A stretch of DNA of 64,000 nucleotides from Pyxicephalus adspersus (Eukaryota > Chordata > Amphibia > Anura > Pyxicephalidae), in NCBI RefSeq assembly GCF_032062135.1, contig NC_092858.1, forward strand, positions 129,729,341 to 129,793,340. The letters are read 5' to 3'. The translations under genes and the position numbers were made by a program. The notes under the pieces are model-generated. The model searched no databases, was not told where the DNA came from, and was given only the letters and a program-made list of their open reading frames with translations. Positions 1-11,399 of this stretch are shown in pieces (position 1 is the first letter of the stretch; each line of letters starts with the position of its first letter).

Positions 1-951
1 GCGCCCATGCCTGCGATTAGGAGCAGCGGCGCCGGCACGACCTGCAGTGCTAACAACTGTCTAGGGAGAATAAATTTGGAGGAGTCAGAAATGGAAAAGG
101 ATCTTGGGGTTCTGGTAGATCATAGACCTAATAACAGCATGCAATGCCAAGCTGCAATATCTAAAGCCAGCAAAGTACTTTCTTGTATTAAAAGACGACT
201 GCAGAGATGCAGACATAATCCTGCCCCAGTAAAAAGCATTGGTCAGACCACATCTGCAATATGCAGTCCAGTTTTGGGCACCAGTTCACAAAAAGGACAT
301 TGTGGAAGTTGAGAGAGTGCAGAGAAGGGCAACTAAACTAATAAAAGTAATGGAGGAGCTAAACTATGAGGAGAGATTAGCTGAACTGAATCTATTCTTC
401 CTTGAGAAGAGATGTTTATGGGGGGGATATGATCACCCTGTATAAATATATAAATGGTCCATATAGAGAACTCTCTTACCAATTATTCAATTTGAGATCA
501 TTACAAAGAACAAGAGGGCGCTCTTTGCATCTGGAGGTAAAGAAGTTTAAGCTCCAGATAAGGTCCAGATAAGGAAGGGATTCTTCACTGTAAGGTCTGT
601 GAAAATGTGGAATCGGCTCCCTCAGGAAATAGTTTCAGCAACTACTTTAGGTTGCTTTAAGAGAAAGCTGGATGTTTTTCTAGAAGCACAGAATATAACT
701 GGGGATTAAGGATGTAAAGTAAAAATAACAGTGACTGTTGATCCAGAGAACATCCGATTGCCTCATGGAATCCGGAAGGAACTTTTTTCCTGTTGAAGCA
801 AATTGTACCAGGGTTTCTTTGCCTTCCTCTAGACCAACTATGTCTTATAGGGTTATATATCTGGGATATGTTTATTTCCCTAGTGGTTGAACTTGATGGA
901 TCTTTTTTCAGCCTAACCCACTATGTAATATGTAACTATGTGATATAGTTC
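1..951 (+). mobile_element. CR1/L2-type LINE, 3' end, decayed
   Basis: This is the 3' end of a non-LTR retrotransposon that runs in from before the window. It carries the C-terminal reverse-transcriptase tail (separate entry) and then about 240 bp of 3' UTR. The UTR includes a segment near 888-915 of the form 'gttgaacttgatggat...ttttttcagcc' and ends in short ATGTAA/ATGTGA-like repeats around 922-951. That ending is typical of CR1/L2-clade elements, which lack a long poly(A) tail. The left limit is the window edge, and the first ~45 bp are CG-richer and may be a different sequence. The choice between the CR1 and L2 clades is from memory of their 3' ends. Confidence 0.8.
7..709 (+). pseudogene. 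LINE ORF2 C-terminus (reverse transcriptase tail), frame-broken
   Basis: Visible motifs are EKDLGVLVD, the QCQAAISKASKVLSCIKRR block, [44 protein letters not shown] and, further on, MWNRLPQE and CFKRKLDVFL. These are the standard order for the region after the RT catalytic core in CR1/L2 ORF2. The YxDD catalytic motif lies outside the window. The frame changes at an A5 run near 231-235 and again at a G7 run at 420-426. An 11-bp tandem duplication at 553-574 then throws it out a third time and brings an in-frame stop. The conceptual frame ends at TAA 707-709. This is a dead copy with no host role. Confidence 0.82.
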
Positions 952-2019
952 TGGAAATAGTGTGTTTAGCATTTGATTTAATCAAAAATTATTTTATGCT
1001 ACCTATTCGTATTGGTCTGTCTTCCAGCAATAGTTTCTTTTCACATGTATGTTCCATATTAGGAATAAGAAAATGCTAAACAAAAAAAAATATTGCCTTA
1101 TGTATGAAAGTAGACTTAAATTTTCCTTCCTTCCTTCCATCCTTTCTACCTTCCCAGGTGGTACTATTATGCAAGGACATCTAAATTTGTTGCTGCATTA
1201 CTAAAGATGACTCTACCATTGTCTGAACAGTTCTAAGAAGTTGGAGAATAAGGATTTTATTTATACCTAATAGCGATAATTAAAGTCTTACAATAAAAGC
1301 TGAGTGCAAAGCCATTTCTCTCTATAAAGAAGCATATATAATCACCCAATAACATGTTGGCTTAAATCATTATCATGTCAGCCTTAAGCTGCTAAAACAA
1401 AAATGTTACAAACATTTTAATATATACTTAGGTAGCAGCTTATTGGTAGACCAAGGCAGGAGGTCTCTATAAAAGCATAATCCTTCGAGAAATATAAAAT
1501 TAAGGCATGCAAAGAGAGGTTGGGTAATTGTTTACAAGTTGCTGCCTAGTTTGAAGAAAAGTATGTGCACCCACATTATTATTGCTAGCTTGAAAAGCTA
1601 AACTGTAAAATTGGCCTGTGGAAAGCCAAGGACAATACTCTTTCAAGGTAGAAGTAATATTCCCTCTGGACATCAAAAAAAAATATACTTTAAAAATAAT
1701 TATACCAATTTAAAAATAATCATAATTATTTTAAATAATATAAGTGAGCCAGAATACCTTGAGGAAACCCACAGAAACTTGTGACATATTTGTCAACGGT
1801 ATGTTAAACTAGGGTGGCCCATGAAAAACGAATGACATTTTTGCCTATATATAATCGCTGTTATAACGTTTAGTGCCTGCAAAGGAGCCACAACTAGCCC
1901 CTAACATGCAAACACTTCTCTTCCCCCAAATTACTGTGCCTGTTCTCAAGATGAAAAAATCTTGCTTTGCATTTAGGCAAAAGGAACTTATATTTAGCCA
2001 CTGTTAGATGATCTATAAT
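952..2019. other. No gene seen; short CCTT microsatellite
   Basis: AT-rich single-copy-looking DNA. A short imperfect CCTT tract lies at about 1124-1155. No open frame with recognisable protein content was seen on either strand. Confidence 0.6.
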
Positions 2020-2133
2020 GTTTATTATTATTATTAGTAGTAATATTATTAATAATATTAATAATAATAATTACTATTACAATTATTATTATTAAACAGT
2101 TTTTCTATAGCGTCAACATATTCTGCAGCGCTG

Positions 2134-2136
<3 letters not shown>
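2020..2136 (-). mobile_element. L2-tail repeat, 5'-truncated copy
   Basis: The + strand reads an irregular (TTA/TAA)n tract, then 'ctatagcgtcaacatattctgcagcgctgta'-like sequence. Reverse-complemented, this is the end 'cagcgctgcag...atatgttgacgctatag' followed by (TAATAA)n. It matches the other L2-tail copies in this window (7355, 37868, 41420, 60016). Only the last ~40 bp of the core plus the tail survive. On its 5' side it runs straight into a (TA)n tract. Confidence 0.75.
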
Positions 2137-2198
<62 letters not shown>

Positions 2199-2200
2199 TG
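2133..2200. repeat. (TA)n microsatellite
   Basis: About 68 bp of almost uninterrupted TA/TATATT repeats immediately beside the L2-tail copy. Confidence 0.95.
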
Positions 2201-4295
2201 TATTTAAAATATTATCATCCATCTACTACTAAATATTGATACATTGACACCTGTGAACAAATGGAAAAAAAAAGGTAAGGTGGATAACGGTGCAGGACCA
2301 GAATCTGCCCCTGTTACAGTTCCAGTCCAATCCTAGAAATCCTTAGAATAATTGATGTACATGTACTGTAAAGAAATTATACCAATCATGTGATTTTTTT
2401 CAGTTTTATGTAAGAGAATATTTTGGTTTATTTTTATATGGTGCGTACTGTTTTCTGATGTTACCTGTTCTCCATTTAAAAAGTTGACTTACCAAATATT
2501 CCAACTGATTTATTCATTTTATTCTACTTGCATGGATCCCTTTTCTTAGGGCAGTAACGCTATTCAATCAAAATCCATCTTTCACCAGTCTGACTTCAAA
2601 AGAATATAATTTTTGATTGATTACTTAGAGTTAGTATTTTAAAAATTAATTTATTGCATAAAGTTGGTAATGTTCATTATATGTACAACTAAAGGTTGGA
2701 ATTTTTACCATGCAAGAACGTTTCTTTTCGATAATGAGAATATCATTGGACAACTGCCATAACATTCTTGAGGTATTCCAATGAAAAATTTTCATTTCTG
2801 GGGTTAAGCATTTTCTTATGAAGCCAAAGAAGAATTTTAGGTTATTTGTTTCAGTGATTGATCATTTTTATTATGGAACAATCGCTGTATTAAAAGTGAT
2901 GTTAATATAAGCCTGAACCCACACAATTTTTCTGTCTTTGAAATAAATATGTACAATATGCAGACTTGAAAGCAGACAATGATAATTATCAGTACAATTC
3001 TGGCTGGCAGAGAAGCCACAACCCATTTTTAAATGGGAAATGAAAATTAGAAACATATTTGTAGCAATATGGCCTGTGGTGTAACGTTGTCCTATGCACA
3101 CTTGGTGACAATACTTTATTGAGAAATGAAATGGAGACTGTGTATTTTAGCCTCATTGCCTTGGTCATAACTCCCAAACACTTTGACAAGATGACCTATA
3201 TTCTACAATGATGGATATGTGCTGATTTCCTTCCAAGTTTTTTGTAGCATGGCCTGGTTTCATTTTATTATATAGAAAACTATTTGCCAAAGTCCAAATG
3301 TATTAGTGTAGCTTAAAAATACACAGGGAATCCTATGCAAACTTGTTGTGTTTCAACAGGCTTGTAGTATGTGTGTGCGTACTTTAAAAATCACTTCTAA
3401 TTAGTAAGATCTGAAACGAAACAGAACAAGTTTAGCAGGACAGCTTAAATTTTAACACATGACTGAACTGGAATGTATAGTAGATATAGTGTGGGAGTAT
3501 AAAGAACCCAGGCATAGGTTAGAGAAGATTTTACAAGCAGTCTGAAGAAGTGGGACACTTGTATGTTAGTATTATGAATAGTCCAAAAACAGTGAGTCAT
3601 TCTGAACTTCTCAAGTACTTCCTCCTCCAAGGCAAGCTTCAAGGTCTTGGGGGTCCTCTTAATATCATAAAGGTGTACCATGGCCCAAATTATCTGAACA
3701 AATGCTGTTGTCCAAATTTGCACTTGTACAACTGTGTGTAGCAACATTCTGAAGGCTGATCTTTTCTTTGCAAAATTGTCACCCTCCTGACAATGCTCAG
3801 GTTTTCTCTCCATAAAAGCTTTGTGTAGACATAGCTTTCTTACAAATCTTGCTGGACAGGGTCAAATACATAGGTATGATGTTGAGTCATCTACTTGTAG
3901 GTTGGGAACAAATAAGTAAACTTTGAAGGGTATACATATCATTTGTGCAGCTGCACAAGAGTCCCCAGAAAATTAGCGGCCTGTTTACTATAGGAGATGT
4001 GGGTTTGACAGTTTCTAGAACCACTCCTCTTCATTCACAGATATGGAGCTTGTGGGAAGGAGAAGACATTTCTTGGGGTCTTTACCATGAGGTTGTGTTT
4101 TTTAACAAATTTATGCCTAATGTTGGGCACTTCTCACTCTCTTCTCACTTTCTCAAAGAACGCTTCTTCTATTTCCTCTCGACACCACTTGGCCTTACCA
4201 TTTTAAACTGCACCCCAACCTAGCAAACCAACTCACCATGGCACCTGCATTGCAACGCTCCACAATGAACATCACATGGTTACTATGCACTCAGT
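2201..4295. other. No gene seen
   Basis: AT-rich DNA. A 122-codon open frame on the minus strand (3445-3813) overlaps a plus-strand one, matches no family I recognise and has no splice context I can defend. I treat it as chance. Confidence 0.55.
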
Positions 4296-4494
4296 GTGAT
4301 TTATCTAAGCTCTTCAAGACTGGAGAAATTAGACTATCATGTGTGAACCTGGGTGAGCAAGCAAGCCTAAAATGGATTTATTTACATCATTTACTATAAT
4401 TTAGCAAATGTTTTCAACTCTGGACTTGATCCATTCCAGGTTTGTTTTTTCACCCTCGATAGTCTGTCTTCTCCAGTCTTGGAGAGCTTTGATG
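4296..4494. mobile_element. Foldback MITE family 1, copy A
   Basis: The left arm contains AAGACTGGAGAA near 4315 and the right arm TTCTCCAGTCTTGGAGAGCTTT near 4469-4490, an inverted pair. The centre has the family block around 'agcaaatgttttcaactctggac...gatccattccaggtttg'. This is a diverged copy of the palindromic family seen best at 40510-40730. No coding capacity. Confidence 0.75.
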
Positions 4495-4653
4495 TACTAA
4501 TGTATTTTGGGGTTATTTGGTATATGTTGGCCTATAACATAACTACACAAATGTGTAGTAATGTACAATATTATTTAAGGCCTTGTGGTAAAAAAAAAAA
4601 ATATATTTGTAAAGATCATGTTGAAATAAAAGGTCACTAACTTCTCATGGTGT
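4495..4653. other. Short unassigned spacer
   Basis: AT-rich, with a poly(A) run near 4590. No feature seen. Confidence 0.5.
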
Positions 4654-4853
4654 TTAACCTGGCAGTACCTGGTCCCCACGTGCCCGCAGCCTCCAGCGAT
4701 GTTGGCCAGCATCTGCATCCCCGGCGTGTGAACGTTGGGGACGCAAGGCCAGGGGGTGCAGATGCCGGCCGGGCAAGCTTGCGGCATATTTAAAATACTG
4801 TACTGTTTTGACATTTAAAAAAAACTTATTATTCAGACTGCCAGGGAGGTTAA
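4654..4853. mobile_element. piggyBac-like MITE, short copy with TTAA target sites
   Basis: TTAA occurs at 4654-4657 and 4850-4853. The inner ends are CCTGGCAGTACC on the left and CAGACTGCCAGGGAGG on the right, an imperfect inverted repeat related to the perfect one at 47961-48415. The interior is strikingly CG-rich against AT-rich surroundings and shares 'cggcgtgtgaacgttggggac' and 'ggccaggggg' stretches with that copy. A TTAA duplication and CC...GG ends fit piggyBac-type nonautonomous elements. No transposase is present. The minus-strand open frames here are by-products of the CG-rich interior. Confidence 0.78.
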
Positions 4854-6289
4854 AGCCATGCTGCAGAAACATCCAATAGAATTCAGTGGGTCTTTCCTGT
4901 ACCATGGGAGGCCATCACAAACTAAGCACCAGGGTGGGGGTGTTTAACTTTGAATAGGTTAAGGGTTAGGAAAAAGGCTTAACTTCAACCTGAGATTTAA
5001 CATAAAATATGAAAATAAGTGTTGCTACACTGATTATTGTATATTACAGCATGCCACTTTTCAAAAATGATTTTTATATATTTGGGTCTGTGTCAGCTGT
5101 GACTATTTTCGTCACCTCCATAACGGAATAATGTGAAACAGTTGTTATAGGATGTGTATGGCATAAGAGCAGCTGTAGGATACAACATGCATCTAAATTT
5201 TTATTACATTTGTTGTTTCAGCTGTTGTAAACCGCAGGGTCAAACTAGACTGTATTGTGTGTTTAATTATGTATGTGCTAAAAGAGGAACAATTTTGAAC
5301 CATTTTAAGTCTACATTGTTTTAACTTTCAAGGTTTATATGAGGGAAAGTCATAATTTGCCCCATTATTTAGCTTAACTTTTTCTTCAGCCAATGTCAAT
5401 GTCTACTGTCTGGCTCCATACATATCCATTCCACATTGTGTAAATTCAGGCAACAATTGACACAGTCTGAGACATCAGAGATTGAAAATATTGATCTTTA
5501 ATTGATATATAGCATTGAGATGGTCTGCATGATTGCAATCATTTAAAGTATAAAGGCAAATTTTTCTTTGGATAAATTAGAAAAGTTTTAGAAACTTTCA
5601 TGTTTTTATTGTTATCTATGTGCTTGATCGGAAAATGTACCTCTCAGTTTTGTCCTGGTGACCGAACAAAAAGAGAGGAAAGACAAAATTTTGCTGATTC
5701 AGTCAAAGAAAGAGGTGAGAGAATCTTTTTCCTGAAAACTGCTAAGATTGGAATTCGTTTCACTTTGGGGAGATCTCTAATTTCCTGTTGAATCTCTGGG
5801 TCAGTGGAAAGTGAAAAGAAAGCTTAGCTGAATACAGCAAAAAAAAAAGTTTTGCCTTTACATACACTTCTAGTTATTAAAAGGGATGTAAGTGAATATA
5901 TTCATTCAAGAACATTTTATTGGTTTGCATTGATTAATCTTTTGAATGTTAGCAGTGATGGCTGCATTTTGTGCCCTCGGTTTATACTCAAGTAAAAGCA
6001 TTTCCTATATTCCCAGGTAAAAATAGGTACCTTTATTTTCAGATCAGTATATATCAGTTTTGAAACAGTCAAATGGTCTCTATCAGAGCTCTATTCATGG
6101 GTTTTGAGAGGTGAAGGTCTTCTGCGCTCTTCTCTGTTTCTTGATTTGCTAGGTGCAATGTGTTTGATGGCTGCTCTGTTGTTTGAAACTCAAAGTAGAA
6201 GGGGAGTTATATTTTATAAACCTGTAGACATAGACAAATAATAAATCAGTTTTAAGTTACTTTTTATGTACTGTATTGTCTTTAAAGCC
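4854..6289. other. No gene seen
   Basis: AT-rich, no recognisable protein or repeat signature. A 63-codon plus-strand frame at 5600-5791 has no family resemblance. Confidence 0.55.
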
Positions 6290-6575
6290 TATTTGCGCAA
6301 TTGTGCTGTGGTAATGTACTTTGGTATAATAGGGTACCATTTACTCCTTAATGGTACCCCAATTCACCTTGTCAACTGATGTGCATTGCAGAACAAAACA
6401 ATGCATTGCAAAATACTGATGCACATTGCAGCGACAAAAATGATTCATGATTATTTTTTGTGCGTGTTTCATTCTGTATTGCAGCTACCTTAACACAACA
6501 CAAGTCATTTCCCGGCATAACTGACATTAACCTTTGTGCACTAACACAATACTAAAATGTAAATGGGTCCTTAAG
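6290..6575. repeat. Unassigned MITE-like segment with strong hairpin
   Basis: GGGTACCATT at 6332-6341 and AATGGTACCC at 6350-6359 form a perfect 10-bp stem with an 8-nt loop. Downstream are repeated 'gatgtgcattgcag', 'aatgcattgcaaaa' and 'gatgcacattgcag' phrases. The style is that of a degraded amphibian MITE, but I could not define its termini. Confidence 0.4.
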
Positions 6576-7354
6576 TTGTGTATTTTTATTATTTGTTATT
6601 TTTATGTTTTATGAGTACATGACATTTACATCTATAATGTTTTTAAACTGTTTAATGTACAGTGTAAACTTTTTGCCCAACCAGCCATCATTGACTAAAC
6701 CTGTGTATACATTTTCTCCACAACATATACAGGATATTTACATGAACCTCTATCGTTTTGCTTGTAAGGTTTTCTGTCAGCTTTCAATAATCAAATTTAT
6801 ATACATTTCTAGAAATTCCAAGAAAAATAGCAGGGAAACAGACCACACAAACTAAACAAGCTGATGTCTAATATAGGATGATATATTGGGGTAATTCAAA
6901 TTACATATAATTAAAATTCACTCAACTCTTTTTTTATTTTTTAAATGTCGGAGTGCAATGGTAATGCAATATGGAGCTTCTATAGCTATTATATACATTG
7001 TTTATGTTCTGACCATTCCTAAAGAATGAAGTCAGCAGCAGCGGTGATATTTTTAGGACTATTACTTTGCCATTATTATTTTTGGCTGTAGTCACTAACG
7101 GCGTTTTGATAAGAGTTGGTTTTTCCATGGCAGCTCTGACAAAGATTAAAATATGTAGTCATTAAGAATGGGAAAATTACTTATGTATTCTGATGTATAG
7201 AAGTAATAGTCAAAATGTGTCTGTTTATTAAACCATGGAAACATAGACAGGAAAGTAAAACTAATTGAAGTGAGAATACTGTGACAACTGAATTTTACAA
7301 AGAAGAATCAGAGCTACTATTTTTTGTCAGTTTCTTACCCATCTTCTTTTGTCT
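6576..7354. other. No gene seen
   Basis: AT-rich. The open frames at 6604-6855 and 6934-7128 look random. Confidence 0.55.
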
Positions 7355-7620
7355 TTTAGAAGCCTCACTACTTCCCACCATTACATATCTCCCCTCCTAT
7401 TGTATGTTACTTCCCCCACCTTCTAGATTGTAAGCTCTTCAGGGCAGGGTTCTCTCCTCCTCCTGTCTCACTGTCTGTATCTGTCTGTCATTTGCAACTC
7501 CTATTTAATGTACAGTGCTGCATATTATGTTGGCAATATAAAATTCCTGTTTATTAATAATAACATTAATAATAATATAAATAATATTAATATTATTATT
7601 AATAGTATGAGGTCTGCATG
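7355..7620 (+). mobile_element. L2-tail repeat, plus orientation
   Basis: This copy shows the canonical order: 'agattgtaagctcttcagggcagggttctctcc' at about 7424-7456, then 'tgtctgtatctgtctgtcatttgcaac', 'tgtacagtgctgcatattatgttggcaatata', then about 70 bp of irregular (TAATAA)n. Its layout parallels the 3' ends of L2-type LINEs and MIR-like SINEs (gtaagctcc...gcgctatataaat). Upstream pyrimidine-rich sequence from about 7355 probably belongs to the same repeat. Confidence 0.78.
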
Positions 7621-9506
7621 TTACCAGAGTTCTGTGGGACTGCACCTTACCTAAGGGAGTACCTGGAGAGCTTCAAATTCCATGTACGACAACCTCAATT
7701 TACTCACCATGGCCCTAGTCATCTCGGCAACCCCCTTCTCTTACCACTTTTATAATATATTGCTTACAATAAAGCCTTACCAACTGCTCAGTTGCTAACA
7801 TTGCTGGTTCTCAAAAAATACATCTGCAATACATCTGGTCCAATGCATTGAAATATAGTCATAAGACTTCTGGGTTAGGAACAGGAAGATTTGCCAAATA
7901 GAGTTTGGGAAGTAGTAGTTTTTTTTTTTTTTTTTGCATTTATAATGGATAGTGGCTTTATAGTGGTATAATACTAGTTTTATACTACTAGTTTTATACT
8001 ACTATAATACTGGTTTATTTATTTACCATAAACTAATCTATACAACACATTAGCTTTGTCCAATAAGTTTATCTTGGTTAATTTAAAATAATACCGTTTA
8101 CAGGATAACCTGGGGACCGAGACTACAACCTAGTCTAGCTCTTTATTCTTAACATTTTTGATACTGTACACTGTGTTCAAGGCTTTTACAGAACTTGTAG
8201 AGGATGTAACTCTGCACACAAAATATACAGTACTTAATTCTTTATTGTGCACGGTGTGATACATATTTTCACCCCATCTTTTTGTACAATATTCTAGCCA
8301 TTCACAATTCCTTACCATCTGTTTCCATACCTTCCACATTACCTATTTCTCACCAACTTCTACAACATTTGGCACTGTACTGTAGCCATGATAAATATTC
8401 TCTGTAGTCCAGTAGGCAGGTTGTTGACAATGGGTTTTGTGGGACACTGGGTGTTATACAGACAATAAAAGTGCATGCTACAATGTCCAATAGTGAAAAC
8501 TCAGAGGAGCGCTAAAGAGCAACACAATTTTCAACCAAGCACTAGAAGTAGTAACAAATAAGGATGAAATTCTGCTTTACTTTCTCAATGTCAACATCAA
8601 AAACTATGTACAAATTAGAAAACTAACAAAAAAAAAAGTTTAAAAGCCCACATCCTTTTAGAAGAAGTTTGTTGATAGTTTCAGCTTTACCTTGTAAAAT
8701 ATGTTTTTTATTGTACTGAGTGATTGAACTGCAAAAGCAATCTTCAGTTTTCTCACTTGGAAAGAGATTATGTTTCATAAATTTCCTTTTTTTAGAATCC
8801 TCTTCATTTTTAACATTACATTATCCTCGGAGGTACAGACAGCATGGAGTGAAAGCGGCTTGTGCTGACCTTAAAATCATGGCCTTAAATCTGGAAAATA
8901 GCTGATGCTAGTGTGAAAAATCTTGAAAAAAAGGAAGCATTTAGTGTGAAATGAGAATGTCATAGCTCACATTGCAGATCTTCTTTGTTGTTTTTATTGG
9001 AACCATCCTCTTGTACAGTACTTATCGTTATTTTATAGGACGGGCTGTTTAGGTAATTAGCACTTCTTTAAGTAAAAATTGCCTAATGACAAACTCTCTT
9101 TTCTCTTGTATGATGGATTGTGCGTGATTAATCAATGCAGTAGCAATTCATACAAAATGTCTACAGCTTTTCCTTTACATGCTGTAAAAGATAATCCTGT
9201 TCATAAAACATGAGTTTGTTCCATTTCAAAAGTCCTTCCAGTTGGCGTAACTCCGGCTTTTCTCCATCAAAGCTATGGAGTCAAAATCATTTCAACACAG
9301 ACACCATGAACTGATCCAATGTAGATCTTGAAATAGGGATACATCAAATCTAAGAAAGCTTTTCCATCTGTTGTGCGGTTTTAAGCCAGAAGAAAAATAT
9401 CTTCTACGTTCACACCAAAAAGACACAAATGCTATAAATAATTATGATGTGAAATATGACACATTTCATCAGTATAATGTATCAAGTATCCATTAAAAAG
9501 TGTTCT
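7621..9506. other. No gene seen; small tandem repeat
   Basis: A T-run lies at 7919-7935. A 14-bp unit (actagttttatact) occurs twice in tandem at 7973-8000. Otherwise AT-rich unassigned DNA. Confidence 0.55.
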
Positions 9507-9722
9507 TCATAGGAAGACAAAGACCGGAAGATGACTATACCATACAGTATATGAATAGGCAGGAATGGTTCCCCCATGAAGAGTTCTAGCTATGGCATGC
9601 TGTGCTGTTCGAACTCCATAAAAGAAGTTTCCCCAGCTAGTATAAAATGAGTATCTTTTCTCTGATCCACAGCACTGGTTGCAGAACTTAAGCTTTTGTG
9701 GCTTCTCATCACCAGACTGACC
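9507..9722 (-). other. Unidentified open segment, 71 codons, Cys-rich
   Basis: The minus strand is open between an in-frame stop at 9723-9725 and a stop at 9507-9509. The segment starts with SGDEKPQKLK-like polar sequence, then a C-x2-CC cluster (codons at about 9670-9685), then an aromatic-rich stretch with YTSWGNFFYGVRTAQHA and a Pro/Tyr-rich end. It has no ATG near its start. An AG at the 5' edge could be a splice acceptor, so it could be an exon, an old transposon ORF fragment, or chance. I do not recognise a family. Confidence 0.25.
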
Positions 9723-11399
9723 TCAAAGTAGTATGTGGCCCAGAAGGCAGCTGCAATCTGACCCTTCACAGTTTATTACCTAAAAACTCGATTTTTAATT
9801 GCCATAATCTCTTTGACTGATAGCCATTACTAACATTTAGCAACAATAGCAACTAACATTTGTTGTAAATTTTCTTTGTACATACCTGTTTTTCTTATTC
9901 GTGTAGTCATGTTTAGCAGAGAATTCTTCTTAATAAAGAGAGCAGGTCATCTATACTTCAGAAACAAATGTATTCAAAATGATATAGGAACTGGGTAAAA
10001 TAAAGAACAAAATTAAAGAATGGCACCCACCACATATAGGCACTAATAAGCCACAGTGCATTACATGTTTGTTCTTTGATTCAAATACAATTTTTATCTT
10101 TTCAATTAAAACACCACAGAACTAAAAATGAGTGCCTACATTTCCACTTTGATAGAGCATCAGGATGTATTTTATAAAAATGTGAATGTTTAGGAAATAA
10201 ATACTATTTAAGCAACCAAGATATAAAAAACAGTGTAAAGGCAAGTCCAGTTATATGTTTCATTGCAGAGATATTTTTGTACCTTTTCAGCATCCCTATT
10301 TGCCAGGTTTTCTTTACTACTAGGGAAATTATAGTCAGGAGTTTTTGTGATTCTTGTTACCTTAAATGACATTTCTCCAAAGATCGTCCTTTCTGGTGTT
10401 AGCGGTAAATAATTCACCAGATTCACAACCATTTTTTTATGCGGAGCTAAAGGTACCCGGCCATGCCAAGTCAATTTGTCATACATTCCTAGTATTCTTG
10501 TCACATTTGTGCATGAAAACATCTGTAAAATATCAGTATGGAGTACCATTACTTTAATTAGAGAATTTGGAACATTTTGAGGGGCCATCTCTTTTGATCA
10601 GTGAAAATACATGTTGGGTGTAACACATTCTATGAAGGATCTGATCATTCTGGATGTAACATCACATAACTTTGTTATTAGTCAAGATTTTATAAGTAAT
10701 TAAACCATATTTATCTAAGCATACATTTTGAGGTATTATTACAGTAATTTTTGTTTTGAACTTCAATACATATTCCATATTTTTCATGTTACATTAGGTT
10801 TGCAGATTCTTGTTCTAGTTTTACTCTAGTGACCATCTGTATAGCAGATGTATTGCAGGCAAACTGATTGTTGCCAGGAAACTATCTTTTCTATCATCTT
10901 TTGCAAGTATGAAAACAATGGAAATGCTAAAATACTTATAAAAATTGCAGCATGAAGCACGAATTATTACAACAATGATATGTCTCTATGCCCTTAATGC
11001 AGTTAAGAAGGTAGAGTCAAATATGGTAACAAGGGTAGAAACCAACACTACTAATTAGATTTAGCCACCCTGTTTATTTTTACAAGGCCACATCTCTAAT
11101 ATAATACAAAATAGAGGTTTGAGGGGTTCCCTGAAAAAATTAGACTTTTCAGGCCAATAAGTGCAAATTTTGGAATTAAATATCAAAAACCATAACTTTA
11201 TAAAAACCATTAAAAACATTACCATAAAAAACTTTAAAATGTGCAACAAACCTGCTCTCACCCTATGGGTGGGGCCGCATGTGCTACAAACCTCGGGTTC
11301 ATCCACATCTAAAAGGAGAAAATTCTTAAAGTATGATTGTTTAAAATTTATTGAACATTGTGAGTTATAGAAAAATTATGTATTTTAATTATAGATATC
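9723..11399. other. No gene recognised
   Basis: A minus-strand 126-codon frame (10208-10588) has no recognisable domain. Around 11090-11330 the sequence has an A-rich stretch between short CG-richer patches, possibly an old repeat. Nothing firm. Confidence 0.45.

Noticed and set aside
3445..3813. 122-codon minus frame as a gene
   Set aside because: Overlaps a plus-strand frame, no recognised motif, no neighbouring exon.
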